NCBI RefSeq assembly: GCF_047200635.1
Contig: NZ_JBJZOI010000002.1
Location: forward strand, 240,788-304,787
Length of the DNA stretch: 64,000 nucleotides
DNA from: Saccharopolyspora_C sp047200635
GTDB taxonomy: Bacteria; Actinomycetota; Actinomycetes; Mycobacteriales; Pseudonocardiaceae
Direction of reading: 5' to 3'
The position numbers were made by a program, and so were the translations under genes. Below the pieces are notes generated by a model that had not been told where the DNA came from, searched no databases, and saw nothing but the letters and a program-made list of their open reading frames with translations. Below are positions 53,773 to 60,965 of this stretch, piece by piece. The first letter of the stretch is position 1. The number at the start of each line of letters is the position of its first letter.

Positions 53773-55206
53773 ATGACCGATCGCTCGAAGCGGCCGTGGC
53801 GCGGGGTCGCGCCACCCGTCGTGGAGGAGGAGCGCACCGTCCGCCGCGCGGTCGCCGCCGCGGCCGTGGGCAACGTCGCCGAGTGGTACGACTTCGGCAT
53901 CTACTCCTACCTGGCCGCCGTCGTGCTGGACCGGGTCTTCTTCCCCGAGGGAGGCGAGTGGGCCGGGGCCTACACGCTGGCCGCCTTCGCCGCCGCGTTC
54001 CTGATGCGACCGCTGGGCGGGCTGGTGTTCGGGCGGCTCGGCGACCGCTTCGGCCGCACCAAGGTCCTCGCCGCCACGGTGCTGCTGATGGCCGTGGCCA
54101 CCGTGCTGCTCGGATTCATCCCGGACTACGGCGCGATCGGCGCCGCCGCTCCGGCGCTGGTGCTGTTCGTCCGGCTGCTGCAGGGCTTCTCCGCCGGTGG
54201 CGAGTACACCGGGGCGTTGACGCTGGTCGCCGAGTACGCCCCGGACCGGCGGCGCGGTTTCTTCGGCAGCTGGCTGGAGTTCGGCACGCTGGCCGGTTAC
54301 ACCGTCGGTGCCGGGGTCTGCTGGACGGTGATCGGCGTGCTGCCCGCGCAGGACCTGGAGACCTGGGGCTGGCGGATCCCGTTCCTGCTCGCGGCGCCGC
54401 TGGGCATCACCGGCATCTACCTGCGGCTCAAGCTGGAGGACACCCCGGCGTTCCGGCAGCTGATGGAGCGCTCCCCGGCGCTGTCCACGATGTCCTCCCG
54501 GCGCGCGTTGCAGATCGTGCTGAGCCGCTACCGGTCGGCGGCCCTGGTGGCGGCGGGCGTGGTCGTGGCGTGGAACGTGACGAACTACGTGCTGACCAAC
54601 TACATCCCGACCTACCTCACCGGCACGCTGCCGCGCTACGGGGAGAGCGGCACCAGCGCCGGCCTGGCCACCGCGCTGCAGGTCGTGGTGATGCTGGCGA
54701 TGCTCTGCGTGATCGTGCCCGTGGGCAGGCTCAGCGACCGCGTGGGCCGGAAACCCGTGCTGCTGGCCGGAAGCACCTCGCTGGTCCTGCTCGGGCTGCC
54801 CGCGATCTGGTTGCTGCGGGAGGGCCTGCTCGGCCAGCTCGCCGGACTGACGATCATGGGTGGCTCGCTGGTGTGCTTCGCGGCCGTCTCGCCCTCCACG
54901 CTGCCCGCGCTGTTCCCCACGATGATCCGCTACAGCAGCCTGGCGGTGGTGTTCAACCTGGCGGTCTCGCTGTTCGCGGGCACGGCCCCGACCATCATCG
55001 AGGCCACCACCACCGCGACCGGCAACCTGGACTGGGCGGGCTACTTCCTCATCGCGGCCGGGATCATCGGCATGATCAGCACCTGCTTCCTCACCGAGCA
55101 GGCCGGGCGCCCGCTGGAGGGAGCGGCCCCGCTGACCTCCAGCGCCGAGCTCCCACCCCCGCCGCTGTCGCCGGACGGTGTTCCCCTGGAGAGCCCGCAC
55201 CAGTAG
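53773..55206 (+). CDS. MFS transporter, metabolite:H+ symporter (ProP-like)
   Basis: A 477-residue, twelve-helix transporter of the MHS family. Signature segments are VGNVAEWYDFGIYSYLAA at the first helix, GRLGDRFGRTKVLA after the second and FVRLLQGFSAGGEYTGA at the fifth. The GGGGGGA ribosome site precedes ATG 53773. Family members import proline, glycine betaine or small organic acids with protons. Placement inside the betaine cluster and the shared operator suggest uptake of glycine betaine or a related methylamine. A strong terminator follows. Confidence 0.9.
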   Translation: MTDRSKRPWRGVAPPVVEEERTVRRAVAAAAVGNVAEWYDFGIYSYLAAVVLDRVFFPEGGEWAGAYTLAAFAAAFLMRPLGGLVFGRLGDRFGRTKVLAATVLLMAVATVLLGFIPDYGAIGAAAPALVLFVRLLQGFSAGGEYTGALTLVAEYAPDRRRGFFGSWLEFGTLAGYTVGAGVCWTVIGVLPAQDLETWGWRIPFLLAAPLGITGIYLRLKLEDTPAFRQLMERSPALSTMSSRRALQIVLSRYRSAALVAAGVVVAWNVTNYVLTNYIPTYLTGTLPRYGESGTSAGLATALQVVVMLAMLCVIVPVGRLSDRVGRKPVLLAGSTSLVLLGLPAIWLLREGLLGQLAGLTIMGGSLVCFAAVSPSTLPALFPTMIRYSSLAVVFNLAVSLFAGTAPTIIEATTTATGNLDWAGYFLIAAGIIGMISTCFLTEQAGRPLEGAAPLTSSAELPPPPLSPDGVPLESPHQ

Positions 55207-55225
55207 GTCCGGGCACGACGAGGAT

Positions 55226-55248
55226 CCCGCGCGGAGACTCCGCGCGGG
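55226..55248 (+). terminator. Terminator after transporter gene
   Basis: CCCGCGCGGAG-A-CTCCGCGCGGG, a perfect 11-bp dyad, 20 bp after the transporter stop. Confidence 0.75.
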
Positions 55249-55330
55249 TCTGATCGCCGTCGCACTCGTCCTGGGGCGGTCGTGCTGTCAGCGCCGCGCC
55301 CGACCGGTCGGCGCGACCGGCATCCCTGCG

Positions 55331-55407
55331 CGGCGGCTTCCTCGCGAGGGCGGCGATGTCGCCCGCGTCGGCGGACGTGCGAGATCGAGCCCGCGAGGAA
55401 GCCGCCG
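55331..55407. repeat. Long inverted repeat in convergent intergenic region
   Basis: CGGCGGCTTCCTCGCG (55331-55346) and CGCGAGGAAGCCGCCG (55392-55407) are perfect 16-bp complements with a 45-nt spacer. They lie between the transporter terminator and the end of the Rieske oxygenase gene. Confidence 0.65.
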
Positions 55408-55461
55408 AGGTTCCGCCACCCGCCGCCCGCCGCCCGCGGCAGCCGGTCCGCGGCCGGGCGG

Positions 55462-56610
55462 TCAGCCCACCCGCTGCCGGACCCAGTCGTGGAACTCGCC
55501 GATGTGGTGCTCGCTGGGGACCAGCACGCCACCGCGGCGGTAGGAGCGCGAGTCCATCGCGAGCTGGCACCGCTCGCAGGCGTCGAAGTCCTGCTGGTTG
55601 ACCCGGTGGAACAGCTCCACCGAGCGGTCGATGTCGGCGCCGGAGTCCACCACCTCCGGCAGGTACAGCCAGTCGCAGCGCACGATCGTCCGGTCGGCCG
55701 CCACCGGGAACATCCGGTGGAACACCACGTGGTCGGGCACCAGGTTGATGAACACCTGGGGGCGCACCGTGATGGCGTAGTAGCGCCGGTCCTGCTCCTC
55801 GCCCACCCCGGGGATCCGCTCCAGCCCCGCCGAACCGTCCACGGTGAAGCCCTGCACCTCCTCGCCGAACTCCGCGCCGTGGCCGACGTAGTACTGCGCG
55901 GCCAGGCCGTCGGCGAACTCCGGCAGCACCTCGGTGAGCTCGGGGTGGATCGTCGCGCAGTGGTAGCACTCCATGAAGTTCTCGACGATCTGCTTCCAGT
56001 TCGCCTTGACGTCGTACTCGACGCGCCTGCCCAGCTTCAGGTCCGCCACCTGGTAACCGACGATCGCGTCCGGGGTGCCGAGCCGCTCGCTGACGTCCCC
56101 GATGACGGTCTCCTCGAACGACGGCGGTTCGTCGGCCAGGCACAGCCACACGTAGCCCAGCCACTCCCGCACGTGCACGGTGCGCAGCCCGTACTCCACG
56201 CGGTCGATGTCCTGCATGGCGTTGAGGTTCGGGGCGGCGATGAGCTTGCCGTCCAGCCCGTAGGTCCAGGCGTGGTAGGGGCATTGGAAGGAGCGCCGCA
56301 CCTCGCCCTTCTCCTCGGTGCACAGCCGCGCCCCCCGGTGCCGGCAGACGTTGAGGTAGGCCCGCGTCCCGCCGTCGCGGCCCCGGGTCACCAGGACGCT
56401 CTCCCGGCCGATCTGGACGGTTTCGTACTGCCCGGGCCGGGCGAGGTCCGCGGCCAGCACCGCGCAGAACCAGCCCGCCTCGAAGATCGATTCCTGCTCG
56501 GCGCGGAAGATCGAGGTGTCGGTGTAGTAGTGCCCCGGGAGCGTCTCGCGCAGGCTCGCCGGAAGCGCCGGACCGTCGACGGAGGTGGGGGAAAGCTCGC
56601 CGGTCGTCAT
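55462..56610 (-). CDS. gbcA: Rieske oxygenase alpha subunit, glycine betaine demethylase type
   Basis: A 382-residue ring-hydroxylating-type oxygenase. The Rieske ligands are CRHRGARLC and CPYHAWTYG (about residues 88-111). The mononuclear iron site has the bridging acid and two His in ENFMECYHCATIHPEL (about residues 203-218) and the Asp probably in NQQDFDACER. These sequences are typical of quaternary-amine demethylases (GbcA, Stc2, carnitine oxygenase). With dimethylglycine oxidase in the same cluster, conversion of glycine betaine to dimethylglycine and formaldehyde is the best call; proline betaine is an alternative. GAGGAG lies 8 nt before ATG 56610. Confidence 0.88.
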   Translation of the reverse strand: MTTGELSPTSVDGPALPASLRETLPGHYYTDTSIFRAEQESIFEAGWFCAVLAADLARPGQYETVQIGRESVLVTRGRDGGTRAYLNVCRHRGARLCTEEKGEVRRSFQCPYHAWTYGLDGKLIAAPNLNAMQDIDRVEYGLRTVHVREWLGYVWLCLADEPPSFEETVIGDVSERLGTPDAIVGYQVADLKLGRRVEYDVKANWKQIVENFMECYHCATIHPELTEVLPEFADGLAAQYYVGHGAEFGEEVQGFTVDGSAGLERIPGVGEEQDRRYYAITVRPQVFINLVPDHVVFHRMFPVAADRTIVRCDWLYLPEVVDSGADIDRSVELFHRVNQQDFDACERCQLAMDSRSYRRGGVLVPSEHHIGEFHDWVRQRVG

Positions 56611-56931
56611 GGCAGTGCTCCTCGCTCGTGGAAGTCTCTCGTGGCAGGGGACGGGATCTGCGGAACTCGCCGCCGCCCGCGGAGCATCGCGGGCGGTCGG
56701 ACGGGGAGGAGGATCCCGTTGCACGATCGGCAACGGGGTGCGTGATGCGCTACTGGAAATGGGATCGCGCGGCGGAGCCGGCTGTCAAGACCGTTCCGGG
56801 CTCGGAGCTCGTCGCACGCGGGCCCAACGGTTCTCGATCGTCGTCCGGCCGGCGGCGGAGCTGCCGAGCGGAGACCGGGTCGAGCGACCGGCACCGCCGC
56901 CGACGCCCCGCGCGGGCAGGTCCGAGGGCGG
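56611..56931. promoter_or_regulatory. Leader/promoter region of the Rieske oxygenase gene
   Basis: 321 bp between purU and the oxygenase gene, both on the minus strand. It has a TTGACA box (complement of 56783-56788) and a perfect hairpin at 56715-56737. The oxygenase gene may therefore have its own promoter. No TGATATATCA element is present here. Confidence 0.4.
56715..56737. repeat. Perfect 8-bp hairpin with CGATCG loop
   Basis: CCCGTTGC-ACGATCG-GCAACGGG. There is no T-run on either side, so it may be an operator or an attenuator ahead of the Rieske oxygenase gene rather than a classical terminator of purU. Confidence 0.55.
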
Positions 56932-57780
56932 TCAGGTGAACACCACGGTGCTGTGCCCGTTGGGCAGCACGCGGCGTTCGCAGTGCCAGCGCACCGCGCG
57001 GGACAGCGCCAGCGCCTCGGCGTCCCGCCCGACGGTTTGCAGCGCCTTCGGATCGTGGGTGTGGTCGATCCGGATCACCTCCTGCTCGATGATCGGCCCC
57101 TCGTCCAGGTCCGGGGTGACGTAGTGCGCGGTGGCGCCGACCAGCTTCACGCCGCGCGAGTACGCCTGGTGGTAGGGCTTCGCGCCCTTGAAGCCGGGCA
57201 GGAACGAGTGGTGGATGTTGATCGCGCGGCCCTCCAGGGCCTTGCACGTCTGATCCGAGAGCACCTGCATGTAGCGGGCCAGCACCACCAGCTCGGCGTC
57301 GTGCTCCTCCACGACCCGCAGCAGCCGGGCCTCCGCCGCCGGCTTGGTCGCCGGGGTGACCGGGATGTGCACGAACGGCAACCCGGCGGCCTCGGCCATC
57401 GGGCGAAGGTCCTCGTGGTTGGACACCACGGCCACGATGTCCGCGCTGAGGCTGCCCGCCCGCCAGCGGAACAGCAGGTCGTTCAGGCAGTGGCCGAGCT
57501 TCGAGACCATCACCAGGATCCGCGCCGGGCGGTCCGGGGCGAACGAGTAGCTCATCTCGAAGTCCGCCGCCACGGCCTCGAAGTCCCCGGCGAGCCCGGC
57601 GACGTCGGCCTCCCGGCCGGTGGAGGCCTGGGCGCGGAGGAACAGCCTCTCCCGCACCGGGTCGTCGAACTGCCGGTACTCGCTGATGTCGCACCCGCGC
57701 CGGAGCAGGAAGCTGCTCACCGCGTGCACGATCCCGCTCCGGTTGGGGCAGCTCAAGGTGAGCGTGAACGAACCTGTCAT
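56932..57780 (-). CDS. purU: Formyltetrahydrofolate deformylase
   Basis: A 282-residue enzyme with an N-terminal ACT domain (FTLTLSCPNRSGIVHAVSS) and a formyltransferase-fold hydrolase domain. Catalytic segments are INIHHSFLPGFKGAKPYHQA (about residues 217-236) and the Asp in TPDLDEGPIIEQE. It releases formate from 10-formyl-THF, regenerating free THF for the dimethylglycine oxidase in this cluster. ATG 57780 has GAGAGG upstream. It follows the serine dehydratase gene by 97 bp. Confidence 0.93.
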   Translation of the reverse strand: MTGSFTLTLSCPNRSGIVHAVSSFLLRRGCDISEYRQFDDPVRERLFLRAQASTGREADVAGLAGDFEAVAADFEMSYSFAPDRPARILVMVSKLGHCLNDLLFRWRAGSLSADIVAVVSNHEDLRPMAEAAGLPFVHIPVTPATKPAAEARLLRVVEEHDAELVVLARYMQVLSDQTCKALEGRAINIHHSFLPGFKGAKPYHQAYSRGVKLVGATAHYVTPDLDEGPIIEQEVIRIDHTHDPKALQTVGRDAEALALSRAVRWHCERRVLPNGHSTVVFT

Positions 57781-57877
57781 TGCCTGCACCTCTCGTCGAA
57801 CTCGTCGGCCGTGGCGATGCCGGCGGCGGGGCGGCACCACCGGCACCCCCGGGCACGCCGCGCCGGTCCGCGAACCG

Positions 57878-59251
57878 TCAGCACTCCACGACGTTCAGGG
57901 CCAGACCGCCCCGGGCGGTCTCCTTGTACTTGTCCTTCATGTCCGCGCCGGTCTCGCGCATCGTCTTGATGGCCTTGTCCAGCGACACGTGGTGCCTGCC
58001 GTCGCCGCGCAGCGCCATCCGGGCCGCCGTGATCGCCTTGACCGAGGCGACGGCGTTGCGCTCGATGCACGGGATCTGCACCAGCCCGCCCACCGGATCG
58101 CAGGTGAGCCCGAGGTTGTGCTCGATGCCGATCTCGGCGGCGTTCTCCACCTGCTCCGGGCTGCCGCCGAGGACCTCCGCGAGCCCGGCGGCGGCCATCG
58201 AGCAGGCCGAGCCGACCTCGCCCTGGCAGCCCACCTCGGCCCCGGAGATCGAGGCGTTCTCCTTGAACAGCACGCCGATCGCACCCGCGGTGAGCAGGAA
58301 CCGCACGGCCGCGTCGGGGGTGAAGGCGGGCAGGAAGCGGTGCGCGTAGTGCAGGACGGCGGGCACGATCCCGGCCGCGCCGTTCGTCGGGGCGGTCACG
58401 ACCCGCCCGCCCGCGGCGTTCTCCTCGTTCACCGCCAACGCCCAGAGCGTCACCCACTCGACCCCGTGCAGCGCGTCCGGCTCGTCCACCCCGGACGCCA
58501 GCCGGTCGCGCAGCTCGGCGGCGCGGCGGCGGACCCGCAGGCCGCCGGGAAGCACACCGCGTGCGCGGGAGCCCGCCTCGACGCACTCCCGCATCACCGC
58601 CCAGATGTGCAGCAACCCGTCCCGGGTCTCCTGCTCGGGGCGCCAGGAGCGCTCGTTGGCGAGCATCAGATCGCTGATCCGGGCCCCGGTCTCGCGGGTG
58701 CGGGCGAGCAGGTCGGCACCGGTGCGGAACGGGTGCGCGACCGCGGTGCCGTCCTCGACGAGCACCGGGCGGCCCGCCTCGTCCTCGTCGAGCACGAAAC
58801 CCCCGCCGACCGAGTAGTACTCCCGCCGGTCCAGGCGAGCGCCGTCCTCCCCGAAGGACTCGAACACCATGCCGTTGCTGTGGAAGTCCAACCGGCGGGT
58901 GCGGTGCAGCACCACGTCCCGATCCGCGCTGAAGGCGATCTCGCGCTCGCCGCCCAGGCTGATCCGGCCCTGCTCCCGGACCGCGCGCACCTCGGGCTCG
59001 GCCCGCACCGGATCGACCAGGTGCGGCTGCTCGCCCAGCAACCCGAGCACCACCGCGGGAACGCTGCCGTGCCCGTGCCCGGTGGCGCCCAGCGAGCCGA
59101 ACAGCTCGCAGCGCACGGCGGCGGTGCGCCCGAGCAGCCCGCCCGCGCGCAACCGCGCGACGAACAGGTGCGCGGCGCGCATCGGCCCGACCGTGTGCGA
59201 GCTGGACGGGCCGATCCCCACCTTGAACAGGTCGAACACCGAGAGGGTCAT
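57878..59251 (-). CDS. sdaA: L-serine ammonia-lyase, [4Fe-4S], single-chain
   Basis: A 457-residue iron-sulphur L-serine dehydratase with fused beta and alpha domains. It starts SVFDLFKVGIGPSSSHTVGP; cluster cysteines lie in GCQGEVGSACSMAAAG and LTCDPVGGLVQIPCIERN, and another cysteine stands at the very C-terminus (VVEC). It converts serine to pyruvate and ammonia. In this cluster it would drain serine made from glycine plus methylene-THF. ATG 59251 has GGGAG 5 nt upstream. Confidence 0.93.
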   Translation of the reverse strand: MTLSVFDLFKVGIGPSSSHTVGPMRAAHLFVARLRAGGLLGRTAAVRCELFGSLGATGHGHGSVPAVVLGLLGEQPHLVDPVRAEPEVRAVREQGRISLGGEREIAFSADRDVVLHRTRRLDFHSNGMVFESFGEDGARLDRREYYSVGGGFVLDEDEAGRPVLVEDGTAVAHPFRTGADLLARTRETGARISDLMLANERSWRPEQETRDGLLHIWAVMRECVEAGSRARGVLPGGLRVRRRAAELRDRLASGVDEPDALHGVEWVTLWALAVNEENAAGGRVVTAPTNGAAGIVPAVLHYAHRFLPAFTPDAAVRFLLTAGAIGVLFKENASISGAEVGCQGEVGSACSMAAAGLAEVLGGSPEQVENAAEIGIEHNLGLTCDPVGGLVQIPCIERNAVASVKAITAARMALRGDGRHHVSLDKAIKTMRETGADMKDKYKETARGGLALNVVEC

Positions 59252-59317
59252 GTGCGCTCCCAACTGGTTCCGGTGCCGCGGGACGGGATCGTCGCCCGCG
59301 CGGTGATGCTCCGGCGA

Positions 59318-60202
59318 TCAGGTCGGCCGGCGGGCCGCGGCTCCGGCGGCGCTGGTGGTGTGGCGCAGCAGCAGCGCCGTGGTGACCGGGCCGACCCCGC
59401 CGGGCACCGGGGTCAGCCCCGCGACCCGCCCCGTCACGGCGGCCGCGTCCACGTCCCCGACGAGCCCCCCATCCGGGGTCGGGTTGGTGCCCACGTCGAC
59501 GACGGTGCAGCCCGCCGCCACGTGCCTGTCGGTGATGAGCCCGGGACGCCCGACCGCGACCACCAGCACCTCGGCCGCGCGGGTGTGGCGGGCCAGGTCG
59601 GCGGTGTGCCGGTGGCAGATCGTCACCGTCGCGTTCCGGCGCAGCAGCAGGTGCGCGACGGGCTTGCCGACGACGGTGGAGCGCCCGACCACCGCGCAGT
59701 CCCGGCCCGCGAGCTCGACGCCGTGGTGGTCGAGCAGTTCCAGCACCGCCGCGGCGGTGGCGGGCGGGTGCGCCGGGCGCCCCGCCGCGAGGTTGCCCAG
59801 CGAGAGCGGGTTGGCGCCGTCGACGTCCTTGTCCGGGTGGATGGAGCGGGCGAGGTCGTCGAAGTCCGCGCCCGGCGGCAGCGGGGTCTGCAGCACGATG
59901 CCGTGCACCGCCGGGTCTGCGCTGAGCCGCTCCAGGGCGGCGCGGATCCGCTCGGGCGCCGCCCCGGCGCCGAGATCTTCGACGTCGCAGGTCACGCCGC
60001 ACCGCGCGGCGCTGCCGGCGATGGAGCGGACGTACCAGGCGCTGGACCCGTCGTCGGTGGCGACCACGACGGCCAGCCGGGGTGTGATGCCGGTGGTCGC
60101 CAGCGCGGCGGCGGAGGCGGTGACCTCGGCGCGCAGCGCGCGGGCCAGGGCGGTGCCGTCCAGGACGGCGGTCTCCGGTGCGGTGGTGGGGGAAGTGGTC
60201 AT
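59318..60202 (-). CDS. folD: FolD-family methylene-THF dehydrogenase lacking the cyclohydrolase lysine
   Basis: A 294-residue FolD-fold protein. Folate-site segments GIVLQTPLP and DKDVDGANPLSLG, the nucleotide site VVGRSTVVGKPVAHLLL, and DVGTNPTPDGGLVGDVD and TPVPGGVGPVTTALLL are all present. The usual YVxSKxK motif reads YVRSIAG (residues 57-63): both lysines, including the one essential for cyclohydrolase chemistry (E. coli K56), are replaced. It is probably a dehydrogenase only. ATG 60202 overlaps the end of a cyclohydrolase-type gene by 4 bp, which would supply the missing activity. Confidence 0.9.
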   Translation of the reverse strand: MTTSPTTAPETAVLDGTALARALRAEVTASAAALATTGITPRLAVVVATDDGSSAWYVRSIAGSAARCGVTCDVEDLGAGAAPERIRAALERLSADPAVHGIVLQTPLPPGADFDDLARSIHPDKDVDGANPLSLGNLAAGRPAHPPATAAAVLELLDHHGVELAGRDCAVVGRSTVVGKPVAHLLLRRNATVTICHRHTADLARHTRAAEVLVVAVGRPGLITDRHVAAGCTVVDVGTNPTPDGGLVGDVDAAAVTGRVAGLTPVPGGVGPVTTALLLRHTTSAAGAAARRPT

Positions 60203-60819
60203 CGCTGGATCTGCTCCCGGACGGCGGTGGTGATCTGATCGGCTCGGTGCAGGAGATCGTCGGTGCGGTCGGCGGCGGCGCGCAGCTCGTCGCGGAGGGC
60301 GGGATCGGTGATGCCGGGCAGGTTCACCTCGACGTGGACCCGCGAGGTCGAGAGGGCGGCGCGGGCGGCGTCGGCGGCCGCCGCGACGTCGGTGACGACG
60401 TTCGGGTTGCCGATCGGGCGCAGCCGCTCGGCGAGTCCGACGACCCGGGCCGCGACCTCCACGACCAGGGCGGGCACCTGCCCCGCCCCGGCGAGGGCGT
60501 CGGCGATGGCCCGGGAGCGGTCCGACTGCTCCCGCTCGGTGCCCTTCGGCAGCGCGTAGGCCGCGCCGACCGCGCCGAACGCGGCGGCGTCCTGCTCGGC
60601 GAGTCCCAGCGCCTCGGCGCGCAGCCCGTCGGCGTCGTCGCGCACCTCGGTGATCTCGGTGGCGTGCGCGGCGTACTTCGCTCCGTCGCTGTAGCGGGCG
60701 ACCATCGCCAGCAGCGCGGCGCCCTGGGCGGCGTGCAGCGCGGCGGTGGCACCACCGCCCGGCGCGGGCCGCCGGGACGCCAGGTCGTGCAGGAAGGTCT
60801 CGATGGGATCCGTGCGCAC
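60199..60819 (-). CDS. FTCD_C-family methenyl-THF cyclohydrolase/cyclodeaminase
   Basis: A 206-residue all-helical protein of the formiminotransferase-cyclodeaminase C-terminal family, the same size as the FchA cyclohydrolases. Seen motifs are RRPAPGGGATAALHAAQGAALLAM near the N-terminus and IGNPNVVTDVAAAADAARAAL. GTG 60819 has GGAGGA 8 nt upstream. Its TGA overlaps the ATG of folD. In this setting it most likely hydrolyses 5,10-methenyl-THF to 10-formyl-THF; cyclodeaminase activity is unlikely because no histidine-degradation gene is nearby. Confidence 0.88.
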   Translation of the reverse strand: MRTDPIETFLHDLASRRPAPGGGATAALHAAQGAALLAMVARYSDGAKYAAHATEITEVRDDADGLRAEALGLAEQDAAAFGAVGAAYALPKGTEREQSDRSRAIADALAGAGQVPALVVEVAARVVGLAERLRPIGNPNVVTDVAAAADAARAALSTSRVHVEVNLPGITDPALRDELRAAADRTDDLLHRADQITTAVREQIQR

Positions 60820-60965
60820 TGGTGGTTCCTCCGTGGTCGGACGTGGGGGAGCGGGCCCCGGATGGGCCGCTCATCGCCCGTGTTCGATCTTCGTCCTGGC
60901 GCTCCCGCGTCCTGTCGGCGGCGCCCCCGTCGCGGCTCCGCCGCCCCCGCGCGAGGGACGGGCCG

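Noticed and set aside
51904..55200. Minus-strand frame extending the ferredoxin reductase through the transporter
   Set aside because: Only the part from 53067 downward is the reductase; the rest is antisense to the transporter and passes through the Rieske ferredoxin in another frame.
57620..60238. Plus-strand frame across purU, sdaA and folD
   Set aside because: Covers three real opposite-strand genes; no ribosome site or domain.
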